A DNA stretch of 64,000 bases from Ceratopteris richardii. Taxonomy: Eukaryota > Streptophyta > Polypodiopsida > Polypodiales > Pteridaceae. Below are positions 45,200 through 55,924 of the stretch, in pieces; position 1 is the first letter of the stretch; each line of letters begins with the position of its first letter. The stretch spans positions 102,256,063 through 102,320,062 of the forward strand of contig CM035438.1 in assembly GCA_020310875.1 (NCBI GenBank), in the 5' to 3' direction. The notes below the pieces were generated by a model. The model was not told the DNA's origin and did no database searches. It was given only the letters and a program-made list of their open reading frames with translations. The position numbers and the translations under genes were made by a program.

Positions 45200-45989
45200 A
45201 TCAATGTGGAAGAGGCACCCCATGATCCAAATTGGAGAGCTTGCATGCAAACAAAATACAATAATATCATGAAGGATGGAACTTGGGAGCTAGTGGATCA
45301 ACCCCCTAAGCATAAAGACATTGGAAGCAAGTGGGTTTGGAAGCTAAAGTACACTGCTGATGGTACTCTGGAAAATTATAAAGCAAGAATTTTTGCACAA
45401 TGAGGCTCCCCATATAGAGAACAAGGTATGGAATCTCAAGAAGGCATTAGATGGGTTGGAACAAGCCCCTAGAGCATGGTACCATCAGATAGATAGGTAT
45501 CTCTTGGATCTAGGTCTCAAAAGTTGTGCTTGTGATGCTAACTTGTATGTTCTAAAGTGAGGAGGGAAGACAATTGTGCTTGTGCTCTATGTAGATGACC
45601 TTGTGATTACACGAAATGAATATGATCTTCTTCAACAATTGAGAGATGCCTTGGGTTCAAAATTTGAAATGATAGACTTGGGTTTGATGCATTATTGCTT
45701 AGGCCTTGAAGTTTGGCAAGGACCAACGAAGATTTTCATCTCTCAACAAAAGTATGCAACATAGATATTGAAGGCATTTGACATGGAGGATTGCAAGGAA
45801 ATCTCTACACCTGTGTAGGTCAACACAAAAGTATCTATTGAAGATACTTCACCTCCAGTGGATATTGGAAACAAGAAACTAGTTGGACATCTCATCTACT
45901 TGTGCAATAGCAGACCATATATCTCTTATGTTGTTGGAGTATTAAGCAAACTCTCTAATAAGCCTTGTCAAAATCATTGGAAGAAGAGC
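45200..45989 (+). pseudogene. Copia RT relic (internal deletion)
   Basis: EEAPHDPNWRACMQTKYNNI, GSKWVWKLKYTADGTLENYK and ARIFAQ are followed directly by NKVWNLKKALDGLEQAPRAW, so the block carrying the first catalytic Asp is deleted. VLYVDDLVITRNEY (about 45590) is intact, as is ISQQKYAT. The end SNKPCQNHWKKST lies at the junction with the 2.8-kb insertion, and RNase H resumes at 48827. Confidence 0.85.
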
Positions 45990-45993
45990 ACAC

Positions 45994-48822
45994 TGTCGTC
46001 AGAGTTCGTGAAAAAGGAAGGGTGAGAAGGAGACAAGTGTTAACACAATAGGTGCCTCTAAATTCATATTCTTGTTAATCACTTGCACATGTATCTCATG
46101 ATTATTTGGTCCTCATGAAAACACAAATCTTTTGACTTAAGAAATATGTTCACCAACAGGAAGCTCAAGACGTTTAGCATAATATAAGGATGATCGGAAA
46201 ACTTAATTGATTGAATTTTGGAATCTTCATCCTAGCATCGTTTGTTTATGAATAAAGATTGAACAATTGCAAAGGACAAACCCATCACTCTTTTTCTCAT
46301 AACAAGAAAATGGGTGCATGAAGCCCATGAACACATATTTATACTATACAACTCATCCTCAAGCTTTTGTCATGTTGTGTCATGACATTTCCTTTAGGTT
46401 CCATAACTTAGTTGCATCCCTTTCATGATTCTTAAAACTCAAACGTTCGGTCTCTTGTCATTTGTGTCATACTTAGCAAAAATTTTCATTCGTAAACCTG
46501 TGCTAGAAAATCTTAGATTCTTTCGGTCTTCAATCTTTATCCTCCAACATGACTTTGTCCTCGATCAAGATATTGTGAGTTAAAAAATACGTTTTTACTA
46601 GAAAATGTAAAGATCCTTAGCGCTAACATTGCCCTTCGAACAATTTTTTTTTTTTTTTTATCACCTTATCCAATTGCACATATAGGAATTGACTAATCAA
46701 AAGGCAAGCGCTCAGCTTATAGAACAAAATTTAAAGTGTGAAATCTTGAAACACAATCAAGTTATCTGTCTGTTTGTTCTAGAAATAGTTGCAAAGGTGC
46801 AGCAGATTCATATAAGATATGAATTTCTGAATTGCACAGAATAATTCGTGCAAGGCATAGAAATCAATTCAAAACTTACGATGCATCCTTGAGATAACAA
46901 CATATGTGAGATTTTAATCCATCAAACATTCGGAAACACAACGAATCCTTTTTGTACATATATATTTGTATAAATAAAATCAATAACTTGGATTCGCAAA
47001 TCTGGAAAAAGCAAAATGCATTTAAACATAAATACCTGAGAAAAAAATCTTCCACAAACAGAGGATGAAAGTAAATAGAACTTCGTCTTCTAACAAAGAT
47101 TAATTTAGCCTAGCCTGTTCAAGACCTGACACAATAGGAACAAAAACATATGCATGTTCATAACATCAAGTCTGTACTTTCATGTCTATTTCTTTCATTT
47201 TGTGGACTAGCAGATGTTTTTGCATGCGCTGTTTCCAACGTTTTCAACAAAATGTTTAACTAAAAATAACGTTTTTACCTTTTTGCTTTCATGCAGACGT
47301 TCAGACAATCTCAACACGCAAGTTCCACTTTGTTCAATATCGTAAGGATATAAAACGTTTCTTTAAAACAGTCATTTCATCAAACATTGATCTTCAGAAT
47401 AAACATTGTTATCAATCCTTCAGTCCATGAATCACCAAAATTTATCGTAGATTGATATGATTTGAGTTGACAGAGATAGTCAGAATACATATAAGATACA
47501 TCAGATTTTGTTCAGAGATCAGAGAACTTTTCAGACAACGTACGAGCATAAATATTCAGTAGCGACTTTCATAATCAGACTTACCATAGAAATAATCGGT
47601 CATTATCGTCATCATTGGCTTTTGCGTGAGACAAAAACTCCTTTAGGTAAGAGCGTTGTTAAATTATTTCTGGCATCGTTCGCATCAGAGCTTTCAATTT
47701 GAATAGGCAAAGATGAACAACTATCTTCAATCATTGACACAATGAGGGCTGTTTTCCATCAGCCATCCATGAAGCCTCGAAAGCAGATCGTGTACAGAAG
47801 ATCCCCTTGCATTCGTCCTCCTCACAAGATCAATCATTTTGCCTCCACGTGCACAGATGTCAAAGCATATTAATCATCAGCTTCAGGTACAGTACTATTC
47901 CATCTTGATCATTGTTCTTATACCAAAAAAAGTCATCATGACTGAAAGATTACACCATCAAAGAAACCTGAAAAGAGCACAACAATCCAGGAAAGAGAAC
48001 GCTTCCCAGAACTTCCCTTCGTTGTCCAATATACTTGAGCCCTTCAACAGATCACATTCACCCTCCTTGATAGAGTTTTGTACCTCTCTCTCATAAGATG
48101 CACATTTTCCCTAAGATAGTGCGATCATACCAGCACTATTACATCAGATCTCTACGCAATTAGGCGTGCTTCACCAGAAGAGGACCCCCATTCAGTGACA
48201 CAGTAGCCCATGTATCCTCCTTCCTCAGATAATCAAAGATCCCCTTTCCTCTCTCTGCGCCTTTTTCTATTCTCTATGTGACCTCTCAAGAGGGAACGAA
48301 GAACGATCTTCCCCCCTTTTCCTCAGACCTCCATTAGTTCTTCTTTCCCCCAATATTCTACCCGTCTTTCTTTCTCTTTGGGTATGCCCCAGCACGCGGA
48401 GAAGAAACATGAAGAACCCCCTTGACAGAAGACTTCCCGAGTTGCCCTCCATAGAGCAGACAACACAATCAGTGGTCAAAACCCCTTGTCCCCAGTTGCC
48501 TGGATGGAGATATGATTTCCGATATCCATTACGTTGTCACCGCTGCAGAGATTTCTTTCCTTGATTTTTTTCCCCTCTCCACGTCAGAATCGAATCTGTA
48601 CCAAAAATGGAAAACAAATGCAACCACTATCACCAACGTGTCCTTTTGAACCTAGACCCCCTTTTCTACTTCTTTTTTCATGGATTGAAACAAGCGCTTT
48701 CAATTGAGCTCTCCGAAATAAACCAGCATCATTGTGGCCACTCAAGTCAATCGTCTTTAGCTTCATTTTAACTTGATGCTCTTGATCTAGTTTCGGAGCT
48801 TCATCTTCAAATCTTGACGACA
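45994..48822. mobile_element. 2,829-bp insertion with LTR-like ends (solo LTR candidate)
   Basis: Interrupts the copia between HWKKST and WILKYVKGT, which would otherwise be adjacent. It begins TGTCGTCA and ends TGACGACA, a perfect 8-bp terminal inverted repeat of TG...CA form. It is flanked by ACAC (45990-45993) and ACAT (48823-48826), an imperfect 4-bp target duplication. The interior has no recognised protein. There is a poly-T run near 46650 and pyrimidine-rich stretches near 48250-48400. A large solo LTR fits best; a noncoding DNA transposon is the alternative. Confidence 0.65.
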
Positions 48823-48826
48823 ACAT

Positions 48827-49320
48827 GGATACTCAAGTATGTGAAAGGAACCATTGATTATGGTATTCTTTATGAAGAAGGATCATCTATACTTGGATGT
48901 GACCTAGATTGGGTAGGAGATATTGATATCAGAAAATCACTTTTTGGATATTTCGTTTCTTTAGGATCAGGGATTTTCTCTTGGATCAATAAGAGGCAAA
49001 TGATTAGCATTATCTTCTGCTGAAGCTGAGTACAAAGAAGCATGTGTTGCAGCATGTGAAGCAATATGGTTGAGGAGGATCTTATGGCACATATGAATAC
49101 AAGGTAAGGATGCTACAGGGTTGAAGTGTGATAACCAAAGTTGCATGGCCATTGCCAAGAATCCTATTTTCCATGCACATACCAATCACATAGAAATTAT
49201 GTATCACTATGTGCATGAGTTGATTGAGGATGAGCTCGTGGGACTAAGCTATTGTGAAAGTGAAGAAAATGGATTACACATCTTCACCAAGGCTCTTGGG
49301 AGAGAGAAACTTGATTGACA
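48827..49320 (+). pseudogene. Copia RNase H relic (after the insertion)
   Basis: WILKYVKGTIDYGILYEEGS, GCDLDWVGDIDIRKSLFGYF and LGSGIFSWINKRQ, then after a shift AEAEYKEACVA-like and CDNQSCMAIAKNPIFHAHTN, HIEIMYHYVHELI and the tail DIFTKALGREKLD-like to 49318. Completes the copia begun at 42501. Confidence 0.85.
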
Positions 49321-49367
49321 CATTCCAAAGCTTGGCATTGGACCAAGGAGGTAGTTCACCATAAGGT

Positions 49368-49545
49368 GGATATTGAGGGGGGATGTTATATATACTCAAT
49401 ACTCCGCACTCAAGTGACCACAAATGATCCATGGGCTGTCTAAGTTGTAAGCCCCCCATTATGAAGAGAAGCCGTTGTGAGAGCTCGAAAATTTGTGGAA
49501 CCCTAAATTCCAATTTAGATGAGGTGTATGTATGATCATTGATGG
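49368..49545 (+). mobile_element. Polypurine tract and start of the copia 3' LTR
   Basis: ATTGAGGGGGGA (49372-49383) is the polypurine tract and TGTTATATATACTCAATAC at 49384 the LTR start. The LTR end is unclear because the gypsy 3' part begins near 49545-49574. Confidence 0.6.
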
Positions 49546-49573
49546 TAATAGATTATCTGTGTGAGCCTAGCCA

Positions 49574-50470
49574 TTAGGTTAGGTAGGGCATAAACTTTAG
49601 GGCCATTAGGTTGTCATTCAAGGTGTTCTTTTGGCCTCCAGCATAGGTAGTCTTCAGTAATTGATCTGCCTGTGGTTGTTGCCTCCCTCTGGCCTTTGGA
49701 AAAAAAGGGAGTTCCGTTGAGTCCTTGACTTCTTTACTGAGATCACCATTCCTCTGCATCACATAGCTTTGGACAAGAACAACATGGTCAACTTCATGTG
49801 TACCCCTGGAAGGACCAGGAGTCTGTGCCTTTCCTAGTTCCTTGAGTGCTCCATTATCTAACTCAACTGTAATTCGACTCTGATTTACCCATACCTGAAG
49901 AAGTCCACTTCTTAGGTTTAAGTTGACTGCAAGGTCATAGATCCAGTCTTGACCCAAGACAAGAGGTTCAGTGAGGTCCTCATCTTGACACACTAGTACT
50001 TTAACTGTCATTAGAACATCTTGAATGGAGAGGGGAAGTTCCACCTCGCCCATGCAAGGGGTTTCCACACCTCCCAATCCTATGAGATATGCTTCTATAG
50101 GATTGACTTTTAATTTCAATTCTCGACAGTAAGAAAGTCTCACCGCACTAGTGGCTGCACCTGAGTCAATCAATGCTCGCACAAGTTTTGCATTAACTCC
50201 TTGTCCTATCTCTAAGGTCACAAAAGGACGTCGATTGATTATTCTTTGGGAGCTTATTCCTGAGACTTCACACATTGCCACATGATATGCTGGATCCTCA
50301 TAGGCACCCATCCTAGGTTGATCCCTACCCTGTCGTCTCAACTTCATCCTTCTGATGCGTTCTAAAGCTTCTGCTTGAGCTTCTTCTCGAACTCGTTTTT
50401 CTTCTTCTTTGCGTTTCTTAGCAGTGTTGAGTCGACTTAGCATTTCTTCTGTGAGAGGTTCCTGATACAA
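49574..50470 (-). CDS. Post-integrase ORF with second retropepsin-like domain
   Basis: 298 codons, intact. Residues 15-48 form a highly charged Glu/Lys/Arg helix, a likely coiled coil. Residues 84-200 look like a retropepsin: LVRALIDSGAATSA (Asp 102, Ser 103, Gly 104), a central LIGLGGVETPCMGEVELPL flap-like segment, and PLVLGQDWIYD (residues 169-179), the usual hydrophobic-hydrophobic-G-x-D closing motif. The C-terminal 90 residues have no recognised domain. It starts 34 bases inside the end of the integrase frame in another frame, so translation could be by reinitiation, or the two were once fused. A protease already exists upstream of RT, so this is a duplicate or captured one. Alternative: a noncatalytic structural domain. 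Confidence 0.7.
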   Translation of the reverse strand: MYQEPLTEEMLSRLNTAKKRKEEEKRVREEAQAEALERIRRMKLRRQGRDQPRMGAYEDPAYHVAMCEVSGISSQRIINRRPFVTLEIGQGVNAKLVRALIDSGAATSAVRLSYCRELKLKVNPIEAYLIGLGGVETPCMGEVELPLSIQDVLMTVKVLVCQDEDLTEPLVLGQDWIYDLAVNLNLRSGLLQVWVNQSRITVELDNGALKELGKAQTPGPSRGTHEVDHVVLVQSYVMQRNGDLSKEVKDSTELPFFPKARGRQQPQADQLLKTTYAGGQKNTLNDNLMALKFMPYLT

Positions 50471-51900
50471 CTTGAGTCTGCACCGTAGCTCGGAAGAATA
50501 TCACCTTCTAAGGTGGCTAGTTGTACTGCTCCACTTGTTGAGATCCTATTTATGATCATAGGTCCATAGCCACGTTTCTCTAATTTTCTTGCATGTTGCT
50601 TCAAAGTGTAGACTAAAACTAGGTCTCCGGTCTTGAATCCTTTATCCTTAACATGGGCATCAAAGTACGCCTTCTGTCGTTTCTTAGCTGCATATATTCT
50701 TGCTGCAGCTCTTAGTCTGGTTTCACCTAATCGTTCAAGGTCAAAAATCCTCAAAGAGAGTTCATGGCCCGTCCACTCATGCTCCTGTGCTACTCTCAAT
50801 GTGGGAATCAAGAAGTCTAGAGGTAGCACCACATTTTGGCCGAATACCATATGAAAGGGTGTGGCTTAGAGTACCGTTTTATAGGCCACTCGGTATGCCC
50901 AAACAGCATGGTGTAGCTGTTTGTCCCAATCAGAGCGTTTATTATTCACCAATTTGGTAAGCACATTGCATAGAATCTTGTTTGTGCTTTCGGCTTGCCC
51001 ATTAACCTGTGGGTGATAGGGGGCAGACTTCTTGTGTACAACCAAGAACTCTTGGAGCAGATTTTCAATAACTTCATTCAAGAAGTGAGTGCCTCTATCA
51101 CTTACCAGCTCTATAGGTAGCCCGTATCTTGTGAACACATTCTCAAATAGAAACTTAGCAGTTGTCTGAGCATTGTTCTTAGCCGTAGCTTTTACCTCTA
51201 CCCACTTTGTTAGATAGTCTGTGGCCACAATGATATATTCAGCATGTGAACCCTTGGCTGGGGGATTAATAGGACCTACGAAGTCTATTCCCCACTTAGA
51301 GAATGCACACCTGCCCATCATAGGTTTCAGTGGCATCTCATCCTTGCGTATAGGATACTGAGTTCTCTGACAAACATCACACCGTTTCACATAGGTATGT
51401 GCATCCATGTGAAGGGTCGGCCACCAGAAGCCCGCAAATAGTATTGCCTTGATCACCCGATCTGGTCCAAAGTGTCCTCCTGCTACACCTTGGTGAGGTG
51501 CTTCCAAGATCTTGAGATATTCGCTCTCATGGACACATAGTCTCAGGTAACCATCTTTACCATGCTTATATAGATTATCACCAATGAGTGAGTAATCTAG
51601 GGCTTCTTGTTCTAGACTTCTTCGTCTGGCCAGTGCCATATCTTGAGGGAATGTTCTCGTCCTCAGGAAATCTACTAATGGTTCACTCCAATCTGGCACT
51701 ATGGACACTTGATAAAGAGTGGCATGTTCCACAGGTGGTTTAGTGCAACAGATTGGGCATTCCTTGCACAACTTATGTACATCAGCTTCCATAGTAGGCC
51801 AATGCACTCCGAGTCTCCTTAGTGTCTGTAGGGTTCATTGTTTTGAGTAGTGTTGCTCTAATGCACCTCTACATGTGCCAACTGCAACCATTTAGCGTAC
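50437..51900 (-). pseudogene. Ty3-gypsy integrase
   Basis: Zinc-binding HQGVAGGHFG...CDVCQR, core with IDFVGPINP (first Asp), LVSDRGTHF (second Asp) and PYHPQVNGQAESTNK (Glu). From 50850, after a stop at 50866-50868, the C-terminal part continues in frame with GYGPMIINRISTSGAV, a GPY/F-like module that contacts DNA or chromatin. Ahead of the normal zinc domain lies a second one: HVEVH, then VHWPTMEADVHKLCKECPIC, separated by a frame break near 51840. It inserts the cDNA. The stop and frame break mean this copy is inactive. Confidence 0.88.
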
Positions 51901-54639
51901 TCATCCTCTTCCACACAACAAGCCAATATCCCATGATCTGTCTGTTTGTACATACTTCCTGCCATGATATGGTACTTCTGGGCTTTTACTACGTCTCTAT
52001 CTTGAGTGTTTATGACTGGGTGATTAGGCCCGTAGATCAGTACTGGCACTAATGGCTTAGCCCACTGAGGTACAACTTCCAAATTAAACAAGTAAGCATC
52101 AGGAAGGTCATCTGATACTCCTTGTGCGGCTTCTCCAGATGTGAGCCTAGAGAGGTGGTCTGCTCTCAAGTGAGTCTTCCCTTTCCTCACCACAACCTCA
52201 AAGTCGTATTCCATTAGCAAGAGAAACCATCTTACTAATCTACCGGTATTGCATGGCTTGTTTACCAAGTACAACAATGCCTGATGATCAGTAAAAAATT
52301 TAAACTTATTTGCAAGCAAATAGTGTCTAAAATTTTTAACTGCATATACCATGCCTAATCCCTCTCGTTCAGTGGTGGTATAGTTTTGTTCAGCCGCATT
52401 CAACTGTCTACTAGCATAGGCAATTGGAAGATCCATATTGCCTTCGCCCGTAGGTTTTACAAGTACACATCCAATAGCATAAATTGGATGCATCCACATG
52501 AACATGGAAGGGCTTATTCCAATCCGGTGTGGTCAAGATTGGTGCTGAACACAATCTTCTTTTAAGCTCATTGAAGGAGTTTTCACATTCATCAGTCCAC
52601 TTGAAGTTGGTCAGATGTCCGTACAGAGGCTTTGCTATGATGTCATACATGTGTATAAACCGTCGGTAATAACCACAATGCCCCATGAAAGCTTGTACTT
52701 CCTTGACGTTCTTTGGCCTAGGTAACTCTGCTATGGCTCTCACTTTCTCTTCATCAGTGGATATGCCATTCTTTGGCACTATGTGCCCTAGAATCTTGCC
52801 TTGCCTTACCATGAAAACACACTTTTCTGGGTTCAAGCAGACTTGATACTCTCTACAGTTGTCAAAGATTTTCCTGAGTTCTGGTATATGTGTCTGTCTG
52901 ATGTTGGACTGAGCACAGAGATCATCAACATAGACCTCTAAATTCTTCCTCAGGAATTCTTTAAACACGTGACACATCAATCTTTGGAAGGTTGCAGGGG
53001 CATTGGTCAGCCCCAATGGCATTACCCGAAAAGCGAATATGCCCCACTCTGTGGCAAAAGCTATCTTATGCTGATCTTCTAGAGCTATGGCTACTTGATT
53101 GTAGCCCGAAAATCCATCAAGGAAGCTGTACACTTCCTTGCCTGCTACTCTTTCTAAGAGATGTTCTGTGATAGGAAGCGGATAGTTATCTCGAATTGTG
53201 GCTGCATTAACCTTCTTCAAGTTAATGCATACACGTAGCTTTCCATTCTTCTTGGGCACCACTACAATGGGGGATACCCACTCAGTGCACTCAATTTCAT
53301 AGATAAATCTAGCTTCTACCAGACGATCTATCTCTTCTTTGATCTTCGCAGCATAATTATCATTGTATGTGTATGGCTTTTGCTTGGAAGGTCTAGCATA
53401 TGAGGTCATGGGGATAGTGTGTGAGCATATGTCTGGGTCTACTCCTTTCAAATCCTTGTAGCTCCAAGCGAATACATCTCTGTATTCTCTTAGCAAGGCT
53501 ATCAATTCACGCTCTTCTTCTTCCGTAAGGTCATGTCCTATATAAGTACATCTCTCCTCTCCTTCTTCTAGGGCTACCACTATTTTCTTGGTGGTTTCTT
53601 TGTTATCATAGGCCTCTCCTGATTGTGCCTCTCGTTTAGGCATTCTGATCATGACTCTCCTGTCATCTATCTCATACTTCTTAAAATTTTCCGGGACCTC
53701 AAACAAAGATTCTTCCTCTTCTGGTGTGACTTCTCTCTTCTTTCTTTTCTTTCCTTCTTCCTTCGGGGTCACATGTGTGGCTAGCCTTACATCATTTGTA
53801 AGCTCTCCGTGCCTCTGGGGTTGAAATTCTATTTCATAGAAGTATTCTTTATCTGATGCAAAAGGTGGGTCCATAATGATTGACTCTAGATCGGAGTCAC
53901 TTGCATCCTCAAATGCATCAAGGCTAGGTTCACACTCTTCTAAAACTGCATCTCCCATGATTGGCTCTATGGAGAAATCTGAAATGTCATAGCCATCCTC
54001 ATCACAGTGGGGTGTCCATTGTTCTTCATTGATGGCTACATCCATGGTTGCTAAAATTTCAGCCCAACCGTGGGGTTCAAATTCTTCATCAGGAAATACT
54101 ACAGGTGCATAGGCTGGGTCTTGAATGGATCTATGTGTTTCTTTTGCACCTATCTCTCTGGCTTTTTCTCTCTTCTCCTCTTCTGCTGCCACTTTACACA
54201 TCCATAAGTGAGTGTCTTCATGCATCCATGAGGATCCTGATCCTATGGAGTGCACAGACTCCGTGTCATCCTTGGCTCTATGGATGGGATTCCATTGAAT
54301 AGGCAGTACATCTCTATGAGAGTAATCCTTGAGATTGACTTTGGTCGTAACACCTAAGTGTTGCAAATACAAGGAATTGGTTCCCCAATACTGGACCACT
54401 TGCAACTGTCCCATAAATGGTCTTCCCAAAATCATCTCATAGGCATGATTTTTGCTGAAATCACATATGGCGAAAGTATGCTTAAACTCAACACCGCATG
54501 TAGTGAGAGTTATTCCTTCCAGCAAGCCTAAAGGTCTTTCTATGTGGCCATCAGCCATCTGCAATTTCATCCTCGTGGGCCTGAGTGCAGGCTTGCCCCA
54601 ACGCTTCCATAGGGATGGTGGCAATAGCAACTCCTGCAC
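51858..54639 (-). pseudogene. Ty3-gypsy protease end, RT and RNase H
   Basis: 742-codon frame from 54639: C-terminal half of the protease (MADGHIERPLGLLEGIT, YEMILGRPFMG), an acidic spacer (about residues 110-350), then RT: WVSPIVVVPKKNGKLRVCIN, FLDGFSGYNQVAI, FRVMPLGLTNAPATFQRLM, LEVYVDDLCAQ, KILGHIVPKNGIS, VQAFMGHCGYYRRFIHMYD. RNase H starts FHVHVDASN, shifts frame near 52490, and goes on as YAIGCVLVKPTG, AYASRQLNAAEQNYTTTERE, FKFFTDHQALLYLVNKP, HLSRLTSGEA to 51858. YVDD is intact. A frame change also separates it from the protease active site upstream. Confidence 0.93.
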
Positions 54640-55129
54640 CTGAGTCTAGAATTGCCTTGGTTGTGTACCCCTGATGGGTAATGGGAAGATAGGTGTTTCC
54701 TTCTTTGCCTTCACTCATATCTCCTATCTTGTCTAGAGGAATTTCTGGCACTGTCCTGTGAGAACCTACCTGGGAACGAGGTTTCGCTATCTCTGGTACT
54801 TGTTTGGCTACATGTTTCCATAACTCTGGCCTAACTTTGAGTAGCTCTTCTAAAGTGAGGTTGCACTGCACTTTAGTGTTTTTCACTACCTCCGTATTCC
54901 TAGGTATGACTGAGTCTTCGTTTCTTACCATGATTGTGGGTGCTCTCATACAGGTCGACTTGGCTTCCCATGGGCCTATGAAGTGGGGTAATTCATGTAA
55001 AGAATTAGACTCAAAGTCTAATCTCTCTTGAGACTGGGTTCTCTCCTGCTCTCCATAAATAGAGGGAATATCTTGTGGGAATTGATCATGTGCGTCATCC
55101 ACAAGTTCAATGGGAGGAGGTACTTCACT
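54551..55129 (-). pseudogene. Ty3-gypsy first protease (active-site half)
   Basis: Same frame as gag; ends after KAILDSGAGVAIATIPMEAL, a retropepsin active site. The fold then continues one frame over in the RT ORF with MILGRPF as closing motif, so a frameshift between 54640 and 54560 splits the domain. Upstream residues (SEGKEGNTYLPITHQGY) are its N-terminal strand. It cleaves gag and pol in the particle. Confidence 0.85.
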
Positions 55130-55921
55130 TTATTTAGCCCATTTGTCTTCTTGAATCTCTCGTAGGAATTCTGGTGTGTACCTATTCATAGAAGAGGAGG
55201 TGTCTGGTTCAGTGGAATTGGGCACAAAAGCTTCCTGTGGGGAAAGGCTTATTCTTTTGCTTGCCTCATCTCTTCCTTGATTTTTTTCTTCCTTGGCAGA
55301 TCTTGCAGTTATGCTCTCTAACTTCTCTAGGAGTCCATCCAAGTGCAATTGTGTCTTAGCTGAGCCAGAGTAGTTGAAGAGACGACTGGCTTCAAACATG
55401 GTCTGAGCCAATGCGACCATTTTTGCACAAAGCTTGGTTCTTTCTATCTCTAGGTCAGCTTTGGGGTAGCACTTGTCATGCTCCATCACATTTGGCCCTT
55501 CTTGGGTTCTGGCCTGATATGCCTTAAGCATCATGTCTATGTCTTCAGGAGTGGGGTCAGCTAATACTGATCCTACTCTAGGGGTTGGTGGGATGGTCTG
55601 AGGTAGGGGGACAGATGGTGGGTTAGATGGTGATGGAAGTGAGGGTGGTGGTGGTATGTGAGAGTTTGTTTGAGAGGTGGGTTCAACAATTTTGGCTTTT
55701 GTTTCTCTTATGCTTTCTTCTAAGTCACTCATCTTTTTAGACCATTGTCTTTTCATTCTCTCTCGGCTATCCCTCCAGGCTCTCGACCGTTTCTTGGCTA
55801 TGCTCTCAGTTTCACTAGCCTCTGCACTCTTCTCTTGACCTATTCCTGGGTTCTGTTGCAAAGCCTGGGCCCTAGTGACCACTTGCATTGGTGCAGTGGA
55901 AGTGACACTTCCTGTTGAGTC
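55130..55921 (-). pseudogene. Gypsy gag C-terminal extension, coiled coil
   Basis: In frame with gag but bounded by stops at 55922-55924 (after PCYKC) and 55127-55129. Arg/Lys/Glu-rich helix (RAWRDSRERMKRQWSKKMSD, LEESIRETKAK), a Pro-rich stretch (PPPPSLPSPSNPPSVPLP), then a helical region (MLKAYQAR, KADLEIERTKLCAKMVALAQ, MFEASRLFNYSG). No enzyme motif. Probably a structural spacer between nucleocapsid and protease. Confidence 0.7.
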
Positions 55922-55924
55922 TCC

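Noticed and set aside
47508..48096. Short frames inside the 2.8-kb insertion
   Set aside because: No recognised motif and composition typical of noncoding LTR sequence.
45994..48822. CACTA transposon starting at CACTG (45991)
   Set aside because: The right end does not mirror CACTG, whereas TGTCGTCA/TGACGACA is a perfect inverted pair and the flank fits a 4-bp duplication.
49274..49513. 79-codon minus-strand frame across the copia end
   Set aside because: Antisense of the copia RNase H tail, polypurine tract and LTR start.
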